The notes beneath the pieces are model-generated. The model had not been told where the DNA came from and searched no databases. It saw only the letters and a program-made list of their open reading frames with translations. From Epinephelus fuscoguttatus (lineage: Eukaryota > Chordata > Actinopteri > Perciformes > Serranidae): DNA of 64,000 bases. The position numbers and the translations under genes were made by a program. Shown piece after piece: positions 1 through 16,300 of the stretch (the stretch's first letter is position 1; the number at the start of each line of letters is the position of its first letter). The stretch spans positions 30,620,856 to 30,684,855 of the forward strand of contig NC_064760.1 in assembly GCF_011397635.1 (NCBI RefSeq), read 5' to 3'.

Positions 1-516
1 TCATTAATTTTGCCAATTTTAAACTCATTCATAAATGCCTACATGATCAGGCAGGTGACACTGTGGTTCCTCTTAGAACTTCTGGCTCAGTGACACATGG
101 AGCAGCCAATGGGAATTGTAAGGTTTCCCTGTGTCATTCCTCAGCTTTTTCTGTCTGTGTGTTTAATATATGGAATGATTTACCAACAGATCTCAAATTG
201 GATCCTGATTTCGATCACTTCAACTCAAACTGAAACAGTTTTAAAGAGGAATCAGTTATGCAGTCATGACTAATTTGGTGCTTCCTATTCTATGGTGCTA
301 ATTATATGCATTGCAGATTGTGTCTTGTATTGTTATGTCTCTATTTTTACTGTTGTGTGTACTTTGCACTGTGTTCTTGTAACTGAGTCTTTTGTATCTT
401 AAGGCCCAGCTATAGACAGGCATTGCAAATTAGCTTAGACTGTGGTGTGTGGCATTTATGTCTGCTACATACTTGTCCCTATACAAATAAACATTGAATA
501 TATAAATAAATAAATG
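1..516 (+). mobile_element. Non-LTR retrotransposon (LINE) 3' fragment
   Basis: An open frame from base 3 to about 232 encodes the very end of a LINE reverse-transcriptase protein. It includes a segment reading VFNIWNDLPTDLKLDP, which resembles the W-N-x-L-P-x-x-L-K block near the carboxyl end of many fish LINE proteins, and it ends in TGA. It is followed by an AT-rich 3' region and a short (AAAT)n tail at about 500-516, as expected for a target-primed insertion. It is 5'-truncated by the window edge or by insertion. The clade is not certain. It lies in the intron after exon 2 of atp6v0e1, in antisense orientation to that gene. Confidence 0.6.
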
Positions 517-697
517 TCAAGCAATTTTCTGTCAATGGATAAACTGACTGACCCTTTCCACAATTCATAATATAGATCTAAATCTTGCTGACCTTCCAAT
601 AATTTGATTAAACGTGCTATTTGTGCACACATGTATGACATCTATTATAACATAGTGTTATAGAAATCCTGTACACTTCCATTATGAGGATACTTAC

Positions 698-745
698 AAC
701 AGGTAGCAGCATACTGCAGTCAATACCAGCATTGTGACTATCACT
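698..745 (-). CDS. atp6v0e1: atp6v0e1 coding exon 2
   Basis: 48 bp between an ACAG acceptor (bases 747-746 are AG on the minus strand) and a GTAAGT donor starting at 697. It completes the split Gly codon, then encodes 15 residues, including V-C-C-Y-L of the second helix, and ends with two bases of the next codon. It is too short to be found by ORF length; it was recognised by family similarity and phase. Confidence 0.9.
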
Positions 746-1379
746 CTGTGGGAATAGAGAAAACATTTAACAGTGGTATAATGAATATTTAACGACTGCA
801 TAATAGGTCTTAAACGCAACACAGGCCATTAACAGTGTGATCTCGTGATGCGAGTGACAGGGCAAATAAAGGAAGTTGTATTGGACACATTTTCCAGAGA
901 TGGTGTATATATATTCTTGACTTTATTATTTAAATATTCCGGCAAATACAATATAGATTTGTGATAGAGAGGTGTCAATAACCCCAGTGTAAAAGAGGTA
1001 AAAATGATTGAGCTGCCATCGATGTCACGGGAGGAAGTGGACTGTCAAGTTAGCTTCAGTTAGCTAACCGTAACTTTTACCAACTAGCGAGTAAAGTTCA
1101 CCCACAAGCTTAAACTTTCTTAAACTGTTCATGTAACGATAAGAAACTAAGTTAAACAAACCATCACTACCTTATACACCTGACAGTCAAGGGATAACAT
1201 GTAATATAATCTTAACTTAGTTAACGTTAGCTCTTTGTAGCCAGCTGGAAGCTAAAGCGAAGCTAACAAACTCACCCTCTGTTTGGTCCTTTGGGGATGA
1301 ACCAGGGCACCACTCCTCCAATAATGCCCCAAAACAGGGTCACCACGGACATGGAGATCACGAAACGTAGTTCCGCCAT
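698..1379 (-). CDS. atp6v0e1: V-type proton ATPase subunit e1 (partial gene, coding exons 1-2)
   Basis: Subunit e is a small two-helix membrane protein of the Vo sector of the vacuolar H+-ATPase, which acidifies lysosomes and other endomembrane compartments. Exon 1 (1276-1379) starts at ATG 1379 and encodes 34 residues plus two bases, including the family signature PWFIPKGPNRG after a hydrophobic first helix with FWG. It ends at a GTGAG donor. Exon 2 (698-745, 48 bp) follows an ACAG acceptor and encodes VIVTMLVLTAVCCYL, the start of the second helix, ending at a GTAAGT donor. Phases match (2 then 2). The final coding exon (about 30 residues) is beyond the window. The extreme amino terminus differs from human e1, as is usual in this family. 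The next gene, rpl26, lies upstream on the same strand. Confidence 0.93.
1276..1379 (-). CDS. atp6v0e1: atp6v0e1 coding exon 1
   Basis: 104 bp, ATG at 1379-1377, donor GT at 1275-1274. It encodes the first transmembrane helix and the invariant PKGPNRG turn; the last codon (Gly) is split after its second base. Confidence 0.93.
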
Positions 1380-1496
1380 GGTGGTGTTTCTTTTTACACC
1401 AAAAGATATTCAAAAAGTACAAACTTTCGACTTAAGACAACTTCAGTACCGTCCAGCTGCCAGACAGGATCCACAGTGTTGAAGTGGCAATGTGTA

Positions 1497-1505
1497 TCAT
1501 GTGAC
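1497..1505. promoter_or_regulatory. MiT/TFE-type E-box (TCATGTGAC) near the atp6v0e1 start
   Basis: TCATGTGAC lies 118 bp upstream of the atp6v0e1 start codon. TCATGTGA is the M-box form of the motif bound by MITF/TFEB/TFE3, which control many V-ATPase genes (CLEAR network). The motif is short, so occupancy is inferred from position and gene identity. Confidence 0.45.
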
Positions 1506-2060
1506 TAGTAACCAGAGGGAGGAGGAGGAGGGCGAGTGCGGTTATACTTATTAATTTCTAAAGCATATATCTGATTATAGTCTGGCCTTTCTTAAAAGAT
1601 ACAAGGATAATTAAGTCGTACTGCTCTGTAGATAAACGCACTGTTTATTACTACAGTTAAGAGTACAGAGAAACTGTAAAATCAGCTTGTAAAAAATGAT
1701 TAGGACCATTTTCCTTGGATTAAACATAAGCTGTTCAAAGAATTCAATTTTGACAGACTCTTTGTAAAATCATTTTGCCTTCTGACATTATTTATTATAC
1801 ACTATTTCATTTCGGACTTAGAGTAATGAAAAGGTTCAGTCTGTGGGGAAAACGTGACACCTACTGCTCATTTGTAAAACTACAAAACCACAAATACCAA
1901 ACAGGCAACACCAGTAGACAGACCTCATGTGACAAAAAATGTTGCACGTCACGACTTTAATCTGATTTCATTTTACTTGTTTTCCTTAAAATGCATGTGG
2001 CATTTAAATGAAGTCCCTCAGACAAATATATGCATGCACAAGCAGCATTTACTGTAACTC
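1506..2060. other. Intergenic sequence between atp6v0e1 and rpl26
   Basis: AT-rich sequence upstream of atp6v0e1. I see no exon, repeat or other recognisable element here apart from a purine-rich GGA run at about 1515-1530. Confidence 0.5.
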
Positions 2061-2740
2061 CTATCCTTCAGGTTCCTGGGCACTCACATCGAGGAGGACC
2101 TGTCATGGATAACAAACACCACAGCACTGCTGAAGAAGGCACAACAGAGACTGTATTTCCTAAGGATACTCAGGAAGAATACCTTAACACTTCCCAAAAG
2201 CTCATTGGCTGCCCTCTTCCATGTCTTGAGGACAATAGATGCTGCCTCAGGAGAGCCCACAGCATCCTCAGAGACCCATCCCACCCTGGTCACCACCTAT
2301 TTGAACGGTTGCCCTCAGGGAGGCGCTTTAGCACCATCAAATCAAAAACAGACTGAAAAACAGCTTCTACCCAGAGCTGTCATCACACTGAACTCTGCAC
2401 AATCCTGAAACACTTGAATATTCACAAAATACTCTGTGCAATATTCCTGTTTTTTCCACTGTTGCATATAATATACTGGGTTCTAGTGGTGTTATCCTTC
2501 CCTTCTACTGGGACTCACGGATGTGGCTTGCAACAAAACTATTGTAAAAGTGTAAATATGTACACTAGTGTAATTTGTCTTTGGACAGTTGAGTGATTTC
2601 TTGTTTCTAGTTTTTTAATCACATTTCTATAGCTGTTGTTTTGCTGCCTTGTTTTTAAATTATACCTTTATTGCACTGAATCTGAGAGTAGCTACCCCAA
2701 TTTCGATGTACTTGTGTAATGACAATGAGTTGTTGATTTT
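2061..2740 (+). mobile_element. LINE reverse-transcriptase 3' fragment, frame-broken
   Basis: Two plus-strand frames together resemble the end of a fish non-LTR retrotransposon protein. One frame has [12 protein letters not shown] and [16 protein letters not shown] later part, in another frame, has the R-A-H-x-I-x-D-P-S-H-P and LPSGRR blocks. The frame change and the missing stretch between the blocks mean the copy is decayed and internally deleted. The segment ends near 2710-2740 with the 'aatttcg-tgta-aatgacaat' type of 3' end common in fish LINEs. Clade assignment (L2/CR1-like) is tentative. Confidence 0.65.
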
Positions 2741-2901
2741 ATCCAGGAAGTATCCTTGTATACCATGTTCTCAGACTTCAAGTCCAATATTAGTGAAATT
2801 CTGTCATGTTTTTGCAAATATCACATCTGGGTTAGATCAGTATTCAAAAGGAGTTTCTCTGGAACGCAAACCTCTGCCAGCACAAAAAAAGTTTCCTACA
2901 C

Positions 2902-2987
2902 CTTTGGCTGCTACAAGACTCACTTTGAGCACTGCATTAGAACCGAGTGCACCAGTGTTGTTTGGGCTCACAATGATCTTATCTTCT
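2902..2987 (-). pseudogene. Possible decayed exon with an enolase-like motif
   Basis: On the minus strand an 86-bp segment between a CTGTCAG acceptor and an AAAG/GTGTAG donor encodes a stretch with G-S-N-A-V-L-K-V-S-L-V-A-A-K. This resembles the conserved enolase block G-[AS]-N-A-[IV]-L-x-V-S-L-x-x-x-K. No neighbouring exon of an enolase was found within several kilobases. It may be a stray fragment, a decayed ENO4-like exon or chance. The function is unknown. Confidence 0.2.
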
Positions 2988-3124
2988 CTGACAGGTGATA
3001 TACAACAATCTATAAATAAAGTATGCATGTTTGAAATGTTGATTCCTAAACCTAGAAGTACATTCGACACAATTCAAAGACAAAACCATCCCACCTCCAG
3101 AACTAAATGACAAGACAGACAAAG

Positions 3125-8421
<5,297 letters not shown>

Positions 8422-8461
8422 GCTCGCATAGTACTTCCGCTGGCATTAGTTCACACTCAAG

Positions 8462-8471
8462 TCTCGCGAGA
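8462..8471. promoter_or_regulatory. TCTCGCGAGA palindrome in the rpl26 promoter
   Basis: The exact palindrome TCTCGCGAGA lies about 40 bp upstream of the inferred rpl26 start. This element is known from vertebrate housekeeping promoters and can work in both directions; ZBTB33 (Kaiso) is one reported binder. An ETS-type ACTTCCGC lies at 8433-8440, between it and the start site. Confidence 0.7.
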
Positions 8472-9500
8472 TGTCAACGACAGTATTAAAACCTAAAACC
8501 CACTCTTATCGCAGTAAATATACATCAGGAACATTTACATTTAGTCGTATTAGCATTTTTAACACTATTGCATGTGGCTCTAATGGTTAAATTTGACTTA
8601 TTTGACGATTTAAAAAGATTTATGTTCTTTTAACTACTTTTTATGGTCCTGCATTATCACCACAAGTTAAAGTGCGCAAATAAATTTCACTAGACTCCTT
8701 TTCATTCAAATCAAACATTTTCCACTGATTTAATCATCGTTTTTGACTGATTTATTACACTTAATTTATCCGTCTGCAGTTATAATAACAGAATTTATTT
8801 ATCATATTTCAACTTTGCAATAGGAACTTAAAGGTAGGCTTCAATATTCTTTTATAACATTGTTTTAACTGTGCAGTATAATTTGTGCAATAATTCAACT
8901 ATAGCAATTTTTCAACTGTGCAATATTCTTCCCACTCACACTCTCCATATTTTATTTTTTATGATTTACATGATTTATACTCTTACTTCTTATTTCTACT
9001 TCTATACCTCTCTACGCTTTACACCAGAGCGACTGTAATGACTCACAATTTCCCCAATAAAAGATCAATAAAGTATTTCTGATTCTGATTTCTGTGACGC
9101 TGCTGTTCATATGAAATTATACCACATGATGGCGCCAAACCCAATTAATCAATAACCTGGTCAGCACTTGGAAACAAGTTTTGTCTATGATTCATCAAGT
9201 TTTGGCCTGTGTTCATCACACACTGTTCTGTTGTTATTGCTCCATCACTTTTAGGAGAAAGTGCTTACACTGGTAATTTGATACTACGCGAATATAACTG
9301 TCAATCATACTTACACTAGAAGACAGGCTATGTAAATCATGGGTAGGTTATTATAGTGGTCTGCCAGATACACACAGGAATATCGTGGGAACAACTCAAC
9401 ATCATCATCTGCGTAACTGTGCTTTGATTATTCTGATAAACTGAGAGGGAAACACGAAGGGGTGGGGGTGTTTACACCGGCAGACCACACATACGTTGAC
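8472..9500. other. Intergenic region between divergent rpl26 and ppp2r2b
   Basis: About 1 kb of mostly AT-rich DNA, including a LINE/SINE 3' tail (8790-9092, listed separately). The part from about 9500 onward becomes GC-rich and belongs to the ppp2r2b upstream promoter. Confidence 0.5.
8790..9092 (+). mobile_element. Retroposon 3' tail ending in (TTCTGA)n-like repeat
   Basis: AT-rich sequence ending 'caatttcccc', then 'gatcaataaagta' and 'tttctgattctgattt'. This is the usual 3' end of L2/Rex1-type LINEs and their partner SINEs in fish. No coding part remains. Confidence 0.6.
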
Positions 9501-9838
9501 CTCCCATCTGAGAGGACAGACACGACCCCCTGTCCTGCTCTCACTCCAACAACTACACTGACGGAGTGAACTACCGACACGGAAGCGAAGGTGCGCTGAC
9601 ACAGTGCGCTGTTTACTCCCCGGGCGGCGCGCAGTTTCACCGGAGCCTGCTGCCTGCCTGGCTGCGCTGTCTGCCTGCGAAAAGTGATGCTGTCATAGCC
9701 CCCTGCGCCGCGGACAGAGAGCCTCTTTCCCCTCCCGCACCCCCCTGGTTCCTCTCTGGCTTGCTGTCGCGGCGGCAGTGCGGATGTGGAGCCCGCAACG
9801 CAACGCTCTTCACCCGTCGGCAAGCATCGGAGGAGAAG
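9500..9838 (+). promoter_or_regulatory. ppp2r2b: GC-rich upstream promoter / 5' UTR of ppp2r2b (B-beta-2)
   Basis: The 300 bp before the B-beta-2 start codon are clearly GC- and CpG-rich (for example ccgggcggcgcgcag and gcggcggcagtgcgg) against an AT-rich background, so it is a likely CpG-type promoter and leader. The reading frame upstream of ATG 9839 stays open for some distance, but conservation begins at that ATG, which has A at -3. The transcription start is not defined by the sequence. Confidence 0.6.
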
Positions 9839-9917
9839 ATGAAATGTTTTTCCCGTTATCTCCCGTACCTCTTCCGCCCTCCGAGCACCATCCTGTCCTC
9901 CACTTGCCACACCGAAG
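9839..9917 (+). CDS. ppp2r2b: ppp2r2b alternative exon 1, B-beta-2 (mitochondrial) isoform
   Basis: 26 codons plus one base, followed by a GTAGGG donor. The peptide starts [19 protein letters not shown] and ends SSTCHTE, nearly identical to the mammalian B-beta-2 amino terminus. That neuron-specific tail is known to act as a conditional mitochondrial-targeting signal that brings PP2A to the outer mitochondrial membrane and favours fission through Drp1. The basic residues R6 and R13 and the aromatic/hydrophobic positions are kept. The phase (G + CT = Ala) fits exon 2 at 49088, implying a 39-kb intron. Confidence 0.93.
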
Positions 9918-12900
9918 GTAGGGTGGGACGCCGAGGGGGCTGTCACGGGCTGTGAGTTGCTTACTTTGAGCGTGTGACATGAATGTTGAGGGCTGCTACC
10001 CTGTCCCTGACACATACAGTGTGCATGTGTGCAGAAGTTAGATTGTCCAGTTGTAGTGCTACTAACCCACTGCAGACGTGTCACAGTGCGTGAAGTTGTT
10101 GGAGCCATTCTCAGATGTAGAGATGAGAAAAAAAAATGCAGATGAATGAGAGGATTTTTTATATTTGTGTGTGTGTCTGGTGCAAAGAGTAGCACTCCTT
10201 GTTTCACTCAATCTGCTTTCCTTATAGCCAGAGCTGTCAACACACAGGCCTGCAGCATGCAAGAGACACTCAGTTTGTGGAGTTGCATGACAAGTATCTT
10301 ACATTTGCCCCTTAATATAGGTTAGCTAATTAATTTAACCCTTTCACACTTTGCTTGGATAACCTGTTCGGCAACATGCATGGGAATAGGCCTCTTCCAG
10401 ATGATGAATTCACCTGTGATTGACTCAGTTCAGAGGGTGCCTAAACCTTTACCTTGCTATACACATAGTTAGGGTCCTGGAGTTGTGCAGAGTAAAAATA
10501 TTGAATTGAGTGAATTGACCCCAGCCTCGATTGCAATAAATTAGTCCATAATAGCCGGTCCATTCATCCTTCTGATTGTGCTGTCAGACTGGGCAGCCCA
10601 AGAGGGTCTGAGTGTTTGTATAACCAGCCATTTACTAGGTCATAATGTGGAGTCTGAGCCACTGCATTATTTAGTTTTGCATGGTTGCCCTCCTTCCTGT
10701 GCGCGCTCTGCCCTCAGCCCTCTGGCACAGGAAGGAAGATAGTGTGTGTGGTACAGTGTACAGTAAAGTATGTGGTGGTCATACAGGGCCCTTCACAGCC
10801 TGTAGAGCTGACCTATATACTGTATATATTCAGTAAACAGGATGAAGACATGAAAGGCATTCACTCACTCATGACTGCCGCCGCTCCATCACATCTGGTA
10901 CCTTTCCTTTTTACAAAGTTTTACTCCCTGTTTTTTCCATTCACGATCCTTCTGAGCAGTTTTATATTGATTAACTATTTAAAATATGATGAAGTGGCTC
11001 TTGATTTGTGGGATAAATTTAGACTGCAAGGTTTATTTATTGATATTTTGAATACAGTGTACGAAAGATAACATGAGTGTGACGGCAAATATTAAATGTA
11101 AACACGGAAAATACATTCTTAAAGACACTATGAAAAAATAAATATATATATAAAAAATCAAGGGGTTGAAATTCGTTAATTTGGTGTATCTAGGCAGTCA
11201 AAAGGATATTTAGGGCTCAAAGTGTCCAAAAGACACTGAAAGAGAAGGAAAACTGGATATACATATTTTTCTTTGAAGAGTTGGTGTAAAAAAATGACAA
11301 TGCACTCAAAATAATGTGTGAAAAATAGTGTAATTTAAAGTAAAAATGTCATAAATTAAGGAATCTAGTCTATAGCTTGGAGAACTTGTGACAAAATGTC
11401 ATGTCAACAAAGGATTATCTTCAAGGAGCTTCTGCCTTAAAGTATTATCTTTGTGACAACTGGGCAAACTCCATTTAGCAAGACAGAAAGTGAGATGTGG
11501 TTAAAAGTTCTGGAAAATGTGAGTAGTGGAGCTTGAAGACTGAAGGTGTTTTTCTTTGTCAAAGTACTGTTTCCAAGGTCAAGAACGTTTGCGCTCAAAC
11601 ATTATCTTGTTCATATCTAAAGGTTATATTTTTCCATTTTAGCAGCTGCTTGATCTGTTTGAACAAGTCATACACTTACACGTGTCTGTGTGTGTGTGTG
11701 TGTGTGCGTACCATACAGTTGAAAATAATTCTTTGCCACATTAAAAGTAAAGATATGATTGTCTAAGTCATAAACGTGAGCTTGTGAGGTCAACAAACAC
11801 AGCCTTTCTCTTTCCGTTCTCAGACTGTCATTCCTTCTGCCCGAGATAAGGGAGTGGTATAATAGAGGAAGTGATAGATCAGTAAACATGGAGCTGCAAT
11901 GCTCAGACAGCCACAGTAATATGATACATGATCTTGCCTTGCTCTCTGTGTGGAGAAATATGAAACAGTTGTACTCAGAAAGCAAGTGGGAGATGTTGAA
12001 TCTCATGCGCTGGAGGCCAGCGGCGTGTGATGACACAGCACACGACCTTGCAAATGTGATGTGTAAAAATGACACAGGCCTTCTCTTCCCGCACGCCATC
12101 CACTGTTTTTGTTAGTGTGTTTCAAAAATACGAGAAAGTAGAGGCCCGTCATGTTTCTGCATGGAAGTGCCTCAGTGTTTGTTTACGCTTGTGTTTGCAC
12201 TTCCTGCAGTGACCTTGTTACCGTGCTCTGCCTTTCCATTAGACCTCCTGGTCTTGAGGAGGCTCTTCGGTGCACCGCTGTAGTCCTTGTTTTTCCTCTC
12301 GAGCTCCCCCTCCCCTCTCTTCGACATCTCCCAGCATTCATGTCCGGCCCAGCTGAGCCGAGTTCACCCCAGGGAAGATGAGTGTGCAGTTACCATGTTA
12401 GCAGAAAATACATTATATAAGCCTCGTACTGGACCATATTCTCTGTGTGTGTGTGTGCTCTCTTTGTTTATCTGGGCCATAGTGGGGAGCAGTGTGCCAG
12501 CATCACTCGGATTCACCTGAGTCCAGTCTCTGAGGGATACACAGCCAGCTTTTGACTGCCTGTGTCTTTTGAAATGTGTGTGTGTTTGGGCCTCTGTGCA
12601 ACTCTGAGTCTCACTTGATTTTTTTCTGCTCTTGTGTCCCCTGGTGTTCTCCTTTTTCCCCATTTCACATCAATCTGTCAGTTCTGGTGTGATGGATTAA
12701 GTCTTAAAGGTTTCTGATGGGTCTGTGTTTGTATGTGCGTCTCCCTTCTGCTGTCTTGTGTTGGAGTCAGGGAAAAATGGTGCGTCCCCAACTGACACCT
12801 CGCCACATCTCATGCTGCCATCAATCAACACAGCCAGTTCTGCCTTGTCTTCCTCCTTCCTGTTCCTTTGGCATCTGAGGGCAACTGTGCAATACATTGT

Positions 12901-13312
12901 TTAGGTGTGACACAAAAATAGCAGAATAGAGTCGTGAATATTTAAGACTGGATCGATGACAAGAACATCTTTGTGCTTAAGGACTACAGTTGACAATTGT
13001 CTTGTGCTGTGCTTGTATTTGTGTATGTGTATCTGTGCATTTTGCATTTTTACCCGGTTGTTTTATTTATAAGAGGAGCAGTGAGCTTGTCATGGCGGTG
13101 CCTGAGGGAGACTTCTGTCGGCATTTTGTCAAAGCATGACACTGAGTTGAGGAGTTTGGTGGGTGAGGAGCGAAGCGTGTGCTGGTGTGTATGTGTGCCG
13201 TTATCATACATCCTGCTGTGTTGTTGTTATCCTGACAGACACCCACTTCACAGCTCAGAACACACTCCTCGTAGCCGACCCGTCCTTACATGCCGCCGGG
13301 GACAAACACCCT

Positions 13313-13365
<53 letters not shown>

Positions 13366-16300
13366 AGGCATCCACACACTCGTACACGTGACTGTTCTGT
13401 TTCGGTTGGGTCAGCTTTTCTGTGCAGAGGGTATAAAGATGGGACAGCGGGGGAACAAAAGGGTGCTAGAAAGGATACCAGAGAGTGAGGGAGAGGAGAT
13501 GAAGTGGTAGTTCTTGGAGTTGTCAGCCCAACCCGGTCCATCCTCCTCTTTATACTTTACCATCGTGACAAGCAAAATAACATGTTGAGAAAGGAGAATG
13601 TCCTGAAGCAGCAGAGACAGAGGTATCCTGATTTTTAGTCTCTATGGGTCAAGCTTCAGAAAACATTGCCTGTTTTCATTCCCAGGTCATCAAATACTGA
13701 TGCCTTGTCACACCCCTCTGTGAGTGATATAGACACCTAGCACCCTTTTGCGTCTTTATGAGATGCATCGGGCTTTCAGTTAACTACAATGTGAACCTAT
13801 CCATGGAACCTGACCTCTAACATACCTGGTAGAGTATGCATCCCATATAAGCTGAGTCCTTTGCAGCGGCAAGGGTTCAATTCCAACTCATGGCCCTTTG
13901 CTGCACGTCAACCCACCCGCTCTCACCCACCTTTCCTGTGTATCTACAGCTGTCCTGTCATGAAAGGCAAAAAACACTGCAATATTTCGCACTGAGACTA
14001 ACTGATGTAATATTAAGAGCAACAAACATGGAAGGATTACTGAACAGGCCCACCAGACACAGGCCCAGGTGCCCAGAGTGTCAGGGGCCCCCCTGGCCTT
14101 CATGTGCAAAATGATTCTCACTCCAACCTCGTCACATATTGATGTTTGGTCATGGATCTTCCACGTCCTGATATGATGTGAAAGGTACCCTGGGTGCGTT
14201 GGTTGTTGACGTTCCGGGACGCCGTGTCAAGTTCTGCCTGTTACATGTATTGTCTTCTTTCAAAATACACTTCTGTTTTCACAGGGAAAGTTACTGTTTA
14301 CATAAGGTCTCTTTCAAAATAAGTGCACTACGTTGGTACAACACCACAAATTGACTTTTTTTTCCCTTCAACAACAAATATGGTTGGGTTCAGGCAACAA
14401 CAACACATTGGTTAGGTTTAGGAAAAAGGAGCAGGTTTTGGCTTTATAATCTTACAGGACACAATCAGCATTCTTCAGGGAGAAAGTTGATGGTTGTTGG
14501 ACCCATCTACCACCCCTCCCATCGGCCCTACAAGGACTTTCGGCGCCTTAAATTTCATTCTTGTCCTGCTGCAACAAACTATAATGGCGACAGGCCACAT
14601 ATCATGCCAACATTAAAGGATGTGTTTTTTCGTCAGTGTCTGACACCGCAAATCACTGCCCAAGCACAGGATTTCGATGACTTCGGAGTGAGACCATTTT
14701 GGCAAAATGTCATTCACATTAACATAATCTGATTGGGAAGAGACTCAAAATGACCACAAAATGATGTAAATGAACTTGAAAGAGAGACTACAAAAATGGG
14801 CAAAACAACCACAGAGACGCACAATGTGACCAAAAAGACACAAATGACCTCAAAGAGACACAAAACACAAACAAAGTGATACAAACCTCGAGGTCTGCAT
14901 GTCCTGCTCCTAATAAGAACAGGTGGTGGGGCCTCTTGCATATCTGTGCCCACGGGCCATTGTCTTATGATCTGCCAATAGTAAGAAAGTCCATATGGGG
15001 AGGGAGGGAGGCAAGTGGATAGGTCAAACAAACACGAGACTTTCACCCAGGAGGCCACTGTTTGTGTCCTGTGTGAAACCAAAAGTCAACATTGCGTCAC
15101 TGAAACGTTATATAACTTACCTACAGGTTCACTTAGTTACAATACTCACATGATGTATTTTCACAAAGTTACATCTAACCATAACCCTGTAAAAAATAAC
15201 TGATAACTTATTTTTACCCAAAACATGGTGTTTTTGTCTAAACCTAACCAAGTAGTTTTGTTCCCACAACCAAACGACAACCATTTCACAGTGTTAACCA
15301 TGTGTTACAATGCGTTTCACCCGGGAGACAGCAGTGTGTCACATACAGACCCTAAAAGGTACCCTGAGGTGTGACAAAGTGTCAGTATTTGATGGCCTGG
15401 GAATGAGAACAGGTTGCCAAACCCTGGACCCTATACATTTCCCATAGCATAGCTCAATAGCACCCTTTGTGAGAGATCTGCCTGGTTAATGCCCGTGTCC
15501 TTTAAAGTCTCTTAGTGTTTATAAGACAGGCTTTCTGTTAAAAGTTGCCCCAAGCTGCGATCACATCACTGTGACATCATCTGGGTTATTTCCTCAGACT
15601 TTAGAAAGCTCCTTCAGAGCCATAAGAGACATTATACAACTGTCTTCACAGGCTGAATAGTACTCTTCATGACAAGTAAACTGAACTTGATGTGTGCGAT
15701 TGGTAGAGTGCCTCTTTTAAAGTGAAATACACACACGCACAAGCTCCTGTGACAACAAACATCTGCTCTGCTGAAGTGCCCTAGAGCAAGACACTTTCAT
15801 GCCTACTAGCTTCAGGTTGTCTTCTGCAGCAGAGCTCGTGGTGTAGCTGGAAGAAAAGACAATTTCTCTTCAAAGACTAGGACGACAAAATGAGAAAGTT
15901 GTTTCTGTTTTTGGAAAGGATTGTTTGAATTATATATTTATTTATAAGTGACTTCTCCTTTTTTTCTAAAATGTGTTTCACTTTCATTGCTCTCTTCAGC
16001 ATCATTTCCAGTGGTAGCAGGCATCTGTTTTTAGCACACAAGCTCCGATAAACCTACTGTACCAAACACCAGCAGCAAAGTTAATGATGAGGTGGTGAAC
16101 ATAGTGGAGCCTTTAAAGAACCAGATACTGGTGTGTGTCTCATGCTAGTGCTAATGGTGGTGTAAAGAGGCAAGTGTTTGCTGACAACTTTTCCATATCA
16201 ACTGTATAAAATGATGTGTCAGTGTTGTGTTTATAGCTTGTTGTGATGCCCCTAAGTGGCCAAAATGTCAATTACTACCATTTTAAACAAACATATCGGT

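Noticed and set aside
1291..1482. Plus-strand open frame over atp6v0e1 exon 1
   Set aside because: It is the antisense shadow of the conserved V-ATPase subunit e exon.
9428..10207. Long (259-codon) minus-strand open frame opposite the B-beta-2 exon
   Set aside because: It lies across a GC-rich promoter and the antisense of a conserved exon, shows no domain, and is low-complexity in places. It is explained by base composition.
13829..13890. Possible tRNA gene (A and B boxes)
   Set aside because: The acceptor and anticodon stems do not pair and the sequence continues into a SINE body, so it is a SINE head.
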